From: an uncultured bacterium
GTDB taxonomy: Bacteria; Elusimicrobiota; Elusimicrobia; Elusimicrobiales; Elusimicrobiaceae
DNA length: 49,870 bases
Assembly: GCA_949291545.1 (NCBI GenBank)
Contig: CASEWB010000004.1
Span: 1 to 49,870 of the forward strand
Direction of reading: 5' to 3'
The translations under genes and the position numbers were made by a program. This document shows positions 41,893 to 49,588 of this stretch, in pieces. The notes under the pieces are model-generated. The model did no database searches, was not told the DNA's origin, and was given only the letters and a program-made list of their open reading frames with translations. Every line of letters starts with the position of its first letter. Positions within the stretch are counted from its first letter, which is position 1.

Positions 41893-41916
41893 ACAAACCT
41901 CTCTTAAAAAATGCTC

Positions 41917-42243
41917 CTATAATACACGCACTTTAAATCCTTCCTTTTGCAAAATGGCGGCGGTTTGGGCCTTTTTGTCGCCCTGGATTTCCAGCCGCCC
42001 CTCCTTAACGGTGCCGCCGCAGCCGAGCGATTTTTTGATCTTTTTCAGCAAATCTTCTTTCCCCTGTGGGTGGAGGGGTAGTTTTTCCACCAGGGTCATG
42101 CCGCTTCCTTTGGCGTTTTTGGCAAACCGCACGCGCACGGGTTCGGTTTGCTTTTTGGGCGCCCCCAGCTGGTTGCACACACAGGGAATGTGGCGGCAGT
42201 GCGGGCAAAAAGCGGGGTCCGTCGAAAAGAAAATTTCACCCAT
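41917..42243 (-). CDS. yciH: YciH/SUI1-family (eIF1-like) protein with N-terminal Cys motif
   Basis: The 108-residue product has the eIF1/YciH C-terminal fold: 'VRVRFAKNAKGSGMTLVEKLPLHP...LLKKIKKSLGCGGTVKEGRLEIQGDKKAQTAAILQKEGFKVRVL'. The N-terminus adds 'FCPHCRHIPCVC', a likely metal-binding knuckle. YciH-type proteins affect start-codon selection in translation initiation. ATG 42243 overlaps the previous stop (TAATG), so it is coupled to the AlbA_2 gene; the in-frame region upstream of it is not used. Confidence 0.85.
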   Translation of the reverse strand: MGEIFFSTDPAFCPHCRHIPCVCNQLGAPKKQTEPVRVRFAKNAKGSGMTLVEKLPLHPQGKEDLLKKIKKSLGCGGTVKEGRLEIQGDKKAQTAAILQKEGFKVRVL

Positions 42244-43427
42244 TAGTTGGCTTCCTCCAAATAGTTGTGGATCAGTGTTTTTAAGGCCTTTTCGTCCGCT
42301 TGCAAACCCAGCGACCAAGCGGCCTCGTGCAGGATATTTTCCAAAATTTCCGGCAGGCGCGTATCCAAGTCCGCCAGCGAGAGGTTCCTGTCCATGCGCA
42401 GGTAGTCTTCCAGCACGGTGGCTTGTTGTTGGCCCAACAGCGCGCGCAAGGCGCGGGTATTGTTGATTTTAAAACGGAAATACAGCGGGCCGCCAAAAGA
42501 TAAGCGGGTTAAAAATTTGCGCGCCGAGAGCATAAACAACGTTAAATTTTGCGCCAGGCGCTCGATGCGAATTGTTTTGGCGGGGTGCCCGTTGACGATT
42601 TCTTCCTGCGTGATAATTTGTTTGCTCATTACCAGCCCATAGGAGTTAAATTCCGTCATACGATACACGCCGCGTTTGTTGGAAATAACGGCCGCTCCGT
42701 CCTGCACCGGTTGGAGGGGGAACTCCGGGTCCGCTAGAATGCCCCAAGGCGCGCGCGCGGAAGAAGCTTTGATTATTTCGGGCAGTTTTTTGTATCCTAC
42801 CAACGCTTCTTCCGGGTACAGCGGCACAATGGATAAGGCCGACACTGTTTGCCCGTCGGCGGATAAGTTCATGGTTTTTAAATAATTGTCAAAATGGCTT
42901 TCCGCTTTGTCGTACAAAATATGGCGCAGCCGCTCGGATTTGCGGCGGTGGTCCAGCAGCCAGGGCAGCTTTTCCGGGTGGACGATGGCCTCCGGCCGGC
43001 TGCTCTGCCCGGTGCGGATATACGCCCGTTTGGACTTACCCACCAGGTGCGGCGTTAAATTGCTTTGCGGAATGTTGATAACGATAAACATTCGGTCCCC
43101 GCGGGCATTTACGCAGACGTTAATGTCCACAAAGACAATCGGGTCGATATAGACTTGAATAATGTCTTCGATAGAGTTGCGGATTTTTTCGTGGTAGGCA
43201 ATCCCGGTAAAAGGGGGGCAGGGTTTGTCGTTTTTATCGTCCTGCACGCCTACAATAATGGTTCCGCCCATGGCATTGGCAAAGGAAGCGATGGTTTTGG
43301 CAAATTTTTCGTGGTTTTTAGGCAGCATGTATTTGTAGTCCAGCTGTTTGCCCTCGGGCAGCTGCCGCCGGCAGAAAGCTACCACGTCGTCAAATGTAAG
43401 GTCGTTAAACGGTTTATTAAAAAACAT
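42243..43427 (-). CDS. AlbA_2 (divergent AAA-4 / Schlafen-type) domain protein
   Basis: The 394-residue product starts MFFNKPFNDLTFDDVVAFCRR and carries the AlbA_2 signature 'EGKQLDYKYMLPKNHEKFAKTIASFANAMGGTIIVGVQDD', followed by 'IQVYIDPIV', 'FIVINIPQSNLTPHLVGKSKRAYIRTGQSSRPE'. Such proteins are nucleic-acid-related regulators or nucleases; some are in defence or transcription control. The C-terminal half has no recognised domain. ATG 43427 is preferred for the AGGTAA upstream and the canonical start; the longer frame to 43532 crosses the divergent promoter. Coupled to the yciH-like gene. Confidence 0.8.
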   Translation of the reverse strand: MFFNKPFNDLTFDDVVAFCRRQLPEGKQLDYKYMLPKNHEKFAKTIASFANAMGGTIIVGVQDDKNDKPCPPFTGIAYHEKIRNSIEDIIQVYIDPIVFVDINVCVNARGDRMFIVINIPQSNLTPHLVGKSKRAYIRTGQSSRPEAIVHPEKLPWLLDHRRKSERLRHILYDKAESHFDNYLKTMNLSADGQTVSALSIVPLYPEEALVGYKKLPEIIKASSARAPWGILADPEFPLQPVQDGAAVISNKRGVYRMTEFNSYGLVMSKQIITQEEIVNGHPAKTIRIERLAQNLTLFMLSARKFLTRLSFGGPLYFRFKINNTRALRALLGQQQATVLEDYLRMDRNLSLADLDTRLPEILENILHEAAWSLGLQADEKALKTLIHNYLEEAN

Positions 43428-43439
43428 GGCGTTACCTCG

Positions 43440-43499
43440 CTGTTGGCCTGGGTGCGGTTTAATTGATAAAATTATTATAATAAAATTATGGTGCGTCAA
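43440..43499. promoter_or_regulatory. AT-rich divergent promoter region
   Basis: Minus strand TTGACG (43494-43499) with TAATAA 16 bp on (43472-43477); plus strand TATAAT (43476-43481). The -10 boxes overlap, so the AlbA_2 and MgtE_N-CBS genes probably compete for polymerase. Confidence 0.4.
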
Positions 43500-43522
43500 A
43501 CGGAAACTTTCAAGGACAAAAT

Positions 43523-44275
43523 ATGAATTCACCCATGCACACGCTGGCGGGAGCCATTACCGAAAAGTTTATCGCGGCCGATCCGGCCGCCGCGGCCCGC
43601 GCGCTGGAAAGCTTTGCTACGCACGAGGTGCTTTTGTTGATTGGTTCCCTAAAGGCCCAAACGCTGGTAGCGTGTTTGAACCCGATGGACCCGGCCAAAG
43701 CTGCGGCCATTTTGCGCCGGTTGCCGCTTCGGCAGGCGTCCTATGTGCTAGCGCGGCTGGACGTACCGCAGGCCGCACGGCTGATGAAAGAATTTTCCGC
43801 TCCGTACCGCCAGCGCATTGCCGCTGCGCTGGAGCCGGCTTTTGTTGCTTTGTTGGAACAGGCCGGTTCGTATGCGCCGGGCAGTGTGGGGCTTGTAATG
43901 AGTACGGACGTGGTGACCGTTCGTACCGAAAGCAAATTATCCGCTTTGATTGAACGCTTGAAAGCGCTGCCGCGCAAAAAATTGCCTGCCGCGTGTTTTG
44001 TAACCGCTAAAGACGGCGAACTGAAAGGCGTAATCCGTACGGCGGAGCTGGCGTTTTACGGCCCGCAGTCCGTGTGCGGTTCTGTAATGAGCCCTGCCGA
44101 TACGATACGCCCGCATACGGACGCCGAAACCGCCCGCCAAATGTTTTTAAAGGCGCAAACGGATATCCTTGCTGTGACGGACGAAAAAAACGTTTTGCTG
44201 GGTGTTTTGCTAAAACAAATGCTGCCTGCGCCGGCGGCGGATAAAAAATCGTTTTGGAAACGGCTGGCAGAATAA
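43523..44275 (+). CDS. MgtE_N-like plus CBS-domain protein lacking a channel
   Basis: The 250-residue product has an N-terminal helical superhelix (about 1-115, 'AADPAAAARALESFATHEVLLLIGSLKAQTLVACLNPMDPAKAAAILRRLP') like the MgtE magnesium-sensing domain. A CBS pair follows (about 115-230, 'GLVMSTDVVTVRTESKLSALIERLK', 'VCGSVMSPADTIRPHTDAETARQMF'). No membrane helices follow, whereas true MgtE continues into a five-helix channel. It is probably a cytoplasmic metal or nucleotide sensor. AAGGA upstream of the ATG. Monocistronic with a terminator. Confidence 0.8.
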   Translation: MNSPMHTLAGAITEKFIAADPAAAARALESFATHEVLLLIGSLKAQTLVACLNPMDPAKAAAILRRLPLRQASYVLARLDVPQAARLMKEFSAPYRQRIAAALEPAFVALLEQAGSYAPGSVGLVMSTDVVTVRTESKLSALIERLKALPRKKLPAACFVTAKDGELKGVIRTAELAFYGPQSVCGSVMSPADTIRPHTDAETARQMFLKAQTDILAVTDEKNVLLGVLLKQMLPAPAADKKSFWKRLAE

Positions 44276-44294
44276 GCTCGGTTCCCTTTGGCAC

Positions 44295-44327
44295 AAACCG
44301 CCTCTTTTTAAGGGGCGGTTTTTTGTG
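44295..44327 (+). terminator. Terminator of the MgtE_N-CBS gene
   Basis: AAACCGCC (44295-44302) pairs with GGCGGTTT (44314-44321), followed by T. Confidence 0.8.
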
Positions 44328-44390
44328 GGCGAACAGCAAAACGCAGAATTTATTAAAAGCGGTTTCGGGCTGATCCGAAAAACCAAAAAC

Positions 44391-44420
44391 AAAAAATCCC
44401 CGCGATAGCGGGGATTTTTT
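44391..44420. terminator. Terminator of the LPS operon
   Basis: AAAAAATCCCCGC (44391-44403) pairs with GCGGGGATTTTTT (44408-44420). T tracts on both strands; it closes the minus-strand operon after cysE. Confidence 0.9.
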
Positions 44421-44432
44421 ATTCGGCTAAAA

Positions 44433-45272
44433 TCAGTTGATTTTGCTGTGTGGGGGAACATCTTGGGTAATCCACTTGTTGGCCCCGATTACGCTGCCGC
44501 GGCCGATGGTGATATTGCCCAGGACGGTGGTTTCGGCGTAGATAATCACGTCGTCTTCAATATTGGGGTGGCGTTTAATGCCTTTGACGGGGTTCCCCTG
44601 TGCGTCCAGCGGGAAACTTTTAGCCCCCAAGGTAACGCCTTGATAGAGCTTTACATTTGCGCCGATTACGCACGTTTCGCCAATGACGACGCCGGTGCCG
44701 TGGTCGATAAAAAAACCGGGGCCGATGGACGCGCCGGGGTGAATGTCAATCCCGGTTAAGTTGTGGGCGTATTCGGTAACGATGCGCGGAATCAGGCGTA
44801 CGCCTCTTTGGTGCAAGTAGTGCGCCAAGCGCTGCAAAGTGACGGCGGTAATGCCCGGGTAGCACAAAAGCGGTTCTATGGGGCTGATGGCGGCGGGGTC
44901 GCCTTCGTAGGCGGCGTTTACGTCGCTAATCAGCAGGCGCTGTATGTCCGGCAGGGCGCGGATAAAATCGCAGGTGATTTCGTGCGCTTGGGCTTGGCAG
45001 CGGGAGCAGTCGGCTTTTTCCTTGCACATAAAACAAAGGGACTTTAGAACTTGTTCCTCCAAGCGTTCGGCCAAGGTGTCCAGCGTAAACTGCGGGGTTT
45101 CCCGCCCAGACTCCAGCGGATACTGATACAAAAAGTCTTTTAAAGCGCAAAATATCGCCACCGTTTTGCGGGCGGAGGGAATAAATTTGGCCTTTTGAAA
45201 ATACTTTTTGTCAAAAGTATTTTTTAGTTCCTCGGCGGGGTGGGAAAAGGACTCGCTCACGGAGGACCTCAC
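44433..45272 (-). CDS. cysE: Serine O-acetyltransferase
   Basis: The 279-residue product ends in the SAT beta-helix: 'LTGIDIHPGASIGPGFFIDHGTGVVIGETCVIGANVKLYQGVTLGAKSFP', 'KRHPNIEDDVIIYAETTVLGNITIGRGSVIGANKWITQDVPP'. The family Asp/His pair ('IDHG') and the downstream KRHP are present. It makes O-acetylserine for cysteine synthesis. An N-terminal Cys cluster 'CFMCKEKADCSRC' (about residues 81-93) is unusual and could sense redox or metals. GTG start overlaps the lptB stop (GTGA); an alternative GTG four codons on has GAGG before it. Confidence 0.9.
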   Translation of the reverse strand: MRSSVSESFSHPAEELKNTFDKKYFQKAKFIPSARKTVAIFCALKDFLYQYPLESGRETPQFTLDTLAERLEEQVLKSLCFMCKEKADCSRCQAQAHEITCDFIRALPDIQRLLISDVNAAYEGDPAAISPIEPLLCYPGITAVTLQRLAHYLHQRGVRLIPRIVTEYAHNLTGIDIHPGASIGPGFFIDHGTGVVIGETCVIGANVKLYQGVTLGAKSFPLDAQGNPVKGIKRHPNIEDDVIIYAETTVLGNITIGRGSVIGANKWITQDVPPHSKIN

Positions 45273-45988
45273 ATCTTAAAGTCTTCGCCCAGATAGAGGC
45301 GTCGTGCGTTGGGGTCGTTTAACAGGGTGTTTTGGTCGCCTTCCACCAAAATTTTGCCGTCGTAAATCAGGTAGGCGCGTTCGGTCAGCGGTAGGGTTTC
45401 GCGCACGTTGTGGTCCGTAATCAGCACGCCGATGCCTTTGTCTTTGAGTTTAAAAATCATATGGCGCAGGTCGGACACGGTAATCGGGTCAATCCCCACG
45501 AACGGTTCATCCAGCAGAATGATTTTGGGGTTGCTTATCATACAGCGCGCAATTTCCATACGGCGTTTTTCGCCGCCGGAAAGCGTCCAAGCTTTTTGGC
45601 GGGCCAGTTTGGTCAGCCCAAATTCGTTAAGCAGTGCGTCCACGCGGCGTTTTTGTTCCTGTTTATCGTCCAAAATGCGTTCCAGCACGGCCAGCAGGTT
45701 TTCTTCCACCGTAAGGCCTTTAAAAATGGTCGGTTCCTGTGCCAGATACCCTAGTCCGTGGCGGGCGCGTTCGTACATCGGCAGGGAGGTTACATCGTCC
45801 CCGTCGATAAACACGCGGCCTTTGGTAGGGCTGATAAAGCCCACCATCATATAGAACGAAGTGGTTTTCCCTGCGCCGTTGGGGCCCAATAAACCGACGA
45901 TTTCGCCGGATTTTACATGGATATCCACCCCTTTTACGACCATACGGTCTTTGTATACTTTTACAATTTGTTCACTGCGAAGCTGCAT
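45269..45988 (-). CDS. lptB: LPS export ABC transporter ATPase
   Basis: The 239-residue ABC ATPase has Walker A 'GLLGPNGAGKTTSFYMMVG', Q-loop 'GYLAQEPTIF', signature 'LSGGEKRRMEIARC', Walker B 'IILLDEPFVGIDP' and the LptB-typical 'DHNVRETLPLTERAYLIYDGKIL' and terminal 'YLGEDF'. It powers lipopolysaccharide extraction from the inner membrane with LptFG, not in this window. It lies 8 nt behind the lptA-like gene and overlaps cysE. Confidence 0.95.
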   Translation of the reverse strand: MQLRSEQIVKVYKDRMVVKGVDIHVKSGEIVGLLGPNGAGKTTSFYMMVGFISPTKGRVFIDGDDVTSLPMYERARHGLGYLAQEPTIFKGLTVEENLLAVLERILDDKQEQKRRVDALLNEFGLTKLARQKAWTLSGGEKRRMEIARCMISNPKIILLDEPFVGIDPITVSDLRHMIFKLKDKGIGVLITDHNVRETLPLTERAYLIYDGKILVEGDQNTLLNDPNARRLYLGEDFKM

Positions 45989-45996
45989 AAAAACCT

Positions 45997-46896
45997 CTAA
46001 AATTTATCGTTGATTTCCGCCTCGTTTATCTGTGGGGAAACCACCCACCCCTGCACTTTGCCGTCCAGGGTGATTTTGCGCCCTTCATTATCGGACTGCA
46101 CCTTATCCGCTATTATAGCAAATGTGCCTTGTTCGCTCGTGCCGCTTAACAGCGGGCGCGAACCATACGCGGTGGAATGGTTCTTTTCACCGTCGTAGAC
46201 AATCGTGTCCGCCACCAAGGTGCGCTGGGTGTCGGATAGTTCCGCCTTGCCGGAAAGCGTTAAATGGCTTTGCTGTTCTTTAAATTCCGCCTTTTGGGCT
46301 TTTAGGGTTTGCAAGCCTTCGGGGGTGGGGCGTTCCACCCGGACATCTCCTTCTAAGATAAAAATACCGTCCGCCAAATTAAACGAGGCCTTTTGGGCAT
46401 AGGCCGTAACAGGCGGTTCGGAGCCTTCCTGGTAAATCAAGCGGATTTCGCTTTTTTTAGCGGCGGTTAAAATGCCTTTTTGGGTTTTGTAATTGTAGCG
46501 GGCATAATTGGCGTAGGCTTCGTACACGGGGGCGCCGGGTTCGGCCTGCTTGATATAGACGTTCCCCTCAGCCGTAAAGCGGTTTTTGGCGCGTTCGGAC
46601 AAGGCGTAATCGGCCCGAAAAGTATAGACCCCGTTGTCGTACGAAACGTGGCCTTTAAATTCTTCTTGTTGTTTGTCTTTATAAATAACCCAGCTGTCGC
46701 TGGCAATTAAACCGCCCAGCACGGGGGGCAGCTGCATATTTTGCGTTTTATTTTTAAGGGAATTTTTAGCCAAATTCAAACGCTTTTTGGCGGGGGGAAT
46801 TTTAATTTCCGGCCCTTCGATATGCACGGTTTTGCAGCCGGAGGTGAATGCGGCGGCTGCAAATAGCAACACAAAAAGAAAAGGAGTCTTTTTCAT
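45997..46896 (-). CDS. lptA: LptA/OstA-like periplasmic lipopolysaccharide transport protein (probable lipoprotein)
   Basis: The 299-residue product has a signal ending 'AFTSGC' (Cys21), a plausible but non-consensus lipobox (Thr at -3). Repeated beta-jellyroll segments follow ('YALSERAKNRFTAEGNVYIKQ', 'KASFNLADGIFILEGDVRVE', 'KAEFKEQQSHLTLSGKAELSDTQRTLVADTIVYDG'), the OstA/LptA pattern. E. coli LptA is smaller (185 aa) and soluble. It overlaps lptC (ATGA) upstream and is 8 nt from lptB. It should bridge lipopolysaccharide across the periplasm. Confidence 0.8.
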   Translation of the reverse strand: MKKTPFLFVLLFAAAAFTSGCKTVHIEGPEIKIPPAKKRLNLAKNSLKNKTQNMQLPPVLGGLIASDSWVIYKDKQQEEFKGHVSYDNGVYTFRADYALSERAKNRFTAEGNVYIKQAEPGAPVYEAYANYARYNYKTQKGILTAAKKSEIRLIYQEGSEPPVTAYAQKASFNLADGIFILEGDVRVERPTPEGLQTLKAQKAEFKEQQSHLTLSGKAELSDTQRTLVADTIVYDGEKNHSTAYGSRPLLSGTSEQGTFAIIADKVQSDNEGRKITLDGKVQGWVVSPQINEAEINDKF

Positions 46897-47432
46897 AAAG
46901 AGGAGGTTTTTAATTCCTTGGCGTCTGCCGGCAGCTGGGTGGTTTGTTTTTTGATTTCAATTTTAGTCAACTTGGAATCGGTTTCGATGCCGCCCTTGGC
47001 TGTTACTTTCGCGCCGCCGCGGGTGACGACGGTTTTCCCTTCGGACCAAATACGGTCTTTATCTACGTCGTAGAAAAAGCGTTCGGCGGTGATAATTAAA
47101 TTTTCGGTAAACGACTGTATTTTAGCGTTTCCTTCGATGGTTACCAGCTTGGTAGGGTAGTCGAAAGTGCCGGTTTTACCGGTGACGGAAGCACTGTCCT
47201 GGCCGTTTTCTTTTAGCAGCAAATCCGGGTTTTTTAAAACCGCGCTTTGCAGACTGGAAAAATCCACGGTTTCGGCGCGCAGAATCCATTTTTTATGGCT
47301 GCCCTGCGACTCAAAAATAGAAACATTGGTGGACAGCTGCATACCGGCGTCGTCGGCAGGGGAGAATTCTTTTTCCCCGCCGCAGGCACACAAAGCGGCT
47401 GCCGCGGCCAGCAAAAGGAGTGTCTTTTTCAT
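46893..47432 (-). CDS. lptC: LptC-like lipoprotein
   Basis: The 179-residue product has a short signal with lipobox 'LCAC' (Cys17) and then LptC-type content: 'NVSIFESQGSHKKWILRAETVDF', 'GKTGTFDYPTKLVTIEGNAKIQSFTENLIITAERFFYDVDKDRIWSE'. E. coli LptC is anchored by a transmembrane helix; here lipid anchoring replaces it. It overlaps kdsD upstream and lptA downstream by ATGA. Operon context supports the call. Confidence 0.8.
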   Translation of the reverse strand: MKKTLLLLAAAAALCACGGEKEFSPADDAGMQLSTNVSIFESQGSHKKWILRAETVDFSSLQSAVLKNPDLLLKENGQDSASVTGKTGTFDYPTKLVTIEGNAKIQSFTENLIITAERFFYDVDKDRIWSEGKTVVTRGGAKVTAKGGIETDSKLTKIEIKKQTTQLPADAKELKTSSL

Positions 47433-48430
47433 TTTTTATCCAGTAATGCTAAAAATTCAATCAAATCTTTTTCGTCAATAATGCCCACTACTTTGCCGGA
47501 TTTGTCCAGCACGGGCAGGTTGTCCACATGCGTGGCGTGAATCATTTTGGCGGCTTCAATGGCGGGCAGCGTGTCCAAAATATGGTAGGGGTTCTTGGTC
47601 ATTACCTCGGTAATGTTTTTGTTCAAAACGTCCGTCCCTTTTTGCAGAATGCGGCGCAAATCGCCGTCGGTAAAATACCCAAGCAGGTGCCCTTTGGCGT
47701 CCACAATGCTTGTGGCGCCGGCTGCGCCGGTTTGGGTCATTACCAAAAGTGCGTCCTGCACCGAGGCGCTTTCCCGCACGGTGGGGTTATTCTTGCCTTT
47801 GCGCATCACGTCTTTTACTTGCTGAGTAAGCAGTTTGCCCAAGGAGCCGCCGGGGTGGAAAACGGCAAAATCGCGTTTTTCAAAATGTTTGATTTTCATT
47901 AGGCAAATAGCCAACGCGTCGCCCACGGCCAGCGTGGCGGTGGTGGAAGCGGTGGGAGCCAGGTTGTAGGGGCAGGCTTCGCGTTCGATGTGAATGGTGA
48001 TGTGAATGTCCGACATTAAAGCCAGTTTGGATTTATCGTGCCCCGTCATAGAAATAACGGTTAATTTGCGGCGTTCCAGCGAGGGCAGAATTTTGTTTAT
48101 TTCTTCCGTCTGCCCGGAAAAGGAAATGGCCAAAATAACGTCACCGGGGGTAATCATGCCCAAATCGCCGTGGAGGGCTTCCACCGGGTGCACAAAGAAA
48201 GACGGCGTGCCCGTGGAGGCCAGCGTGGCCGATATTTTGCGCCCAATAATGCCGCTTTTGCCAATGCCCAGCACCACCACGCGCCCCTTGGTCTTGGCGA
48301 TCACGTCCACCGCTTTTAAAAAGTTTTCATCAATGCTTTTTTTGCTCAGCGCCAGCGCTTCGTGCTCTATTTCCAAAACGCGGCGGGCGATTTTTTTGAC
48401 AGATTCTTTAGAATACGTTTGTACGGTCAT
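47429..48430 (-). CDS. kdsD: Arabinose-5-phosphate isomerase (KdsD/KpsF)
   Basis: The 333-residue product has the SIS domain ('GRVVVLGIGKSGIIGRKISATLASTGTPSFFVHPVEALHGDLGMI', 'ISFSGQTEEI', 'TASTTATLAVGDALAICLMK') and a CBS pair ('VKDVMRKGKNNPTVRESASVQDALLVM', 'NITEVMTKNPYHI'). It turns ribulose 5-phosphate into arabinose 5-phosphate for Kdo. A GC-rich stretch of 6 nt separates it from the small membrane-protein gene and it overlaps lptC. Confidence 0.95.
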   Translation of the reverse strand: MTVQTYSKESVKKIARRVLEIEHEALALSKKSIDENFLKAVDVIAKTKGRVVVLGIGKSGIIGRKISATLASTGTPSFFVHPVEALHGDLGMITPGDVILAISFSGQTEEINKILPSLERRKLTVISMTGHDKSKLALMSDIHITIHIEREACPYNLAPTASTTATLAVGDALAICLMKIKHFEKRDFAVFHPGGSLGKLLTQQVKDVMRKGKNNPTVRESASVQDALLVMTQTGAAGATSIVDAKGHLLGYFTDGDLRRILQKGTDVLNKNITEVMTKNPYHILDTLPAIEAAKMIHATHVDNLPVLDKSGKVVGIIDEKDLIEFLALLDKK

Positions 48431-48436
48431 AGCACA

Positions 48437-48619
48437 TTACCTGTTTGCATTTAGCCACGGGGCCGCTTCGGGCGCGGGCTGGCGTTTCTGGTATGGGGCG
48501 GGCAACTGGTCCGCCACATACGCAAGCGCGAAATAGGCCGCCGTGCAAACCGCCAACAGCACGCCCAACAATTTGGCGTGCCATAAAAGGGTTGGTTTCC
48601 AGGCGGGGGGTATAGTCAT
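48437..48619 (-). CDS. Small single-TM protein between kdsA and kdsD
   Basis: The 60-residue product has one membrane helix (about 14-36, 'AKLLGVLLAVCTAAYFALAYVA') and a Pro/Gln-rich tail. No known family. Its start overlaps the kdsA stop and it ends 6 nt before kdsD, so it is fully embedded in the operon. The position is where KdsC phosphatase often lies in Proteobacteria, but it is far too small to be that enzyme. A membrane anchor role is a guess. Confidence 0.55.
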   Translation of the reverse strand: MTIPPAWKPTLLWHAKLLGVLLAVCTAAYFALAYVADQLPAPYQKRQPAPEAAPWLNANR

Positions 48620-49446
48620 TATTTAAATTTTTTTACTACTTGGTCAATGGCGCATAACTGGCGCACCATCTGGGCGGCCATTTGCAAATCCAACGAGTTG
48701 GGGCCGTCGGAAAGGGCGTGGTCCGGGTCCGGGTGGGCTTCAAAAAACACACCCGCAATGCCCAGGGCCGTAGCGGCTTTGGCCAGCACGGGGGCCAGCT
48801 TCCGGTTGCCGCCCGTGGCGCAGCCCAGCGCACCGGGCTTTTGGACGGAGTGGGTGGCGTCAAAAATAACCGGGTAGCCAAACTGCTTCATAATCTCCAG
48901 CGAGCGCATATCCACCACCAAATCGCCATATCCAAAGCTGGCGCCGCGCTCGGTAAGCAAAATGTTGTGGTTCCCGCGGGATTCAATTTTTTTAATAACT
49001 TGTTCCATGGCACCGGGCGCTAAAAACTGGCCTTTTTTTACATTTACGGCGCGGCCCGTGTCGGCACACGCCAACACTAAGTCCGTCTGGCGGCACAGAA
49101 AAGCGGGAATTTGCAAAATATCGGCTACTTGGGCGGCCTCTTCGGCTTGCCAAGGTTCGTGCACGTCCACCACCAGCGGCAGGCCCGTAACGGCTTTGGC
49201 TTTGGCTAAAATATCCAGCCCTTTGGCCAGCCCCGGCCCGCGGTACGCGTCCACCGAGGTACGGTTGGCTTTATCAAAAGAGGCTTTCAATATAAAAGGG
49301 TGTTTGGTTTTAGCTAAAATGGTTTTAAGCTTTTTTGCGGTGTCGATGTAATGCTTTTCGCTTTCAATGACACAAGTACCCGCCATAAATACCAGCGGCA
49401 GGCGGTTGGAAATTTTGTACTTACCAATTTGAATGGTTTTTTGCAT
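48619..49446 (-). CDS. kdsA: 3-deoxy-8-phosphooctulonate synthase
   Basis: The 275-residue product has the KdsA barrel: 'FMAGTCVIESEKHYIDTAKKLK', 'FILKASFDKANRTSVDAYRGPGLAKGLDIL', 'VVDVHEPWQAEEAAQVADILQIPAFLCRQTDLVLA', 'VNVKKGQFLAPG', 'LTERGASFGYGDLVVDMRSL', 'VIFDATHSVQKPG', 'FFEAHPDPDHALSDGPNSL'. It joins arabinose 5-phosphate and PEP. The Cys in 'GTCVIES' marks the metal-dependent class. ATG 49446 follows TATGAT by six bases with no ribosome site, a leaderless layout; the in-frame ATG at 49452 is directly next to the -10. First gene of the LPS operon. Confidence 0.95.
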   Translation of the reverse strand: MQKTIQIGKYKISNRLPLVFMAGTCVIESEKHYIDTAKKLKTILAKTKHPFILKASFDKANRTSVDAYRGPGLAKGLDILAKAKAVTGLPLVVDVHEPWQAEEAAQVADILQIPAFLCRQTDLVLACADTGRAVNVKKGQFLAPGAMEQVIKKIESRGNHNILLTERGASFGYGDLVVDMRSLEIMKQFGYPVIFDATHSVQKPGALGCATGGNRKLAPVLAKAATALGIAGVFFEAHPDPDHALSDGPNSLDLQMAAQMVRQLCAIDQVVKKFK

Positions 49447-49452
49447 ATACAT

Positions 49453-49461
49453 ATCATAGCA
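49453..49461 (-). promoter_or_regulatory. LPS operon promoter, extended -10, leaderless layout
   Basis: On the minus strand TGC plus TATGAT (49453-49458), six bases (ATGTAT), then ATG 49446. No convincing -35. Nearly identical to the promoter at 34018. Confidence 0.55.
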
Positions 49462-49528
49462 AATTTTAGGTACTTTCCTATAGCTGTTTTGGCCGGCCGG
49501 AACGAGGCTTAAAACAAAAAACTCTTGC

Positions 49529-49556
49529 TTGATTTAGCTGTATTTTGCATTATAAT
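49529..49556 (+). promoter_or_regulatory. Promoter of the last gene
   Basis: TTGATT (49529-49534), 16-bp spacer, TATAAT (49551-49556). It gives a leader of about 26 nt before ATG 49589 with TAAGGA as ribosome site. Confidence 0.65.
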
Positions 49557-49588
49557 AGTCAATGAGTAGATATATTTAAGGACTTATT

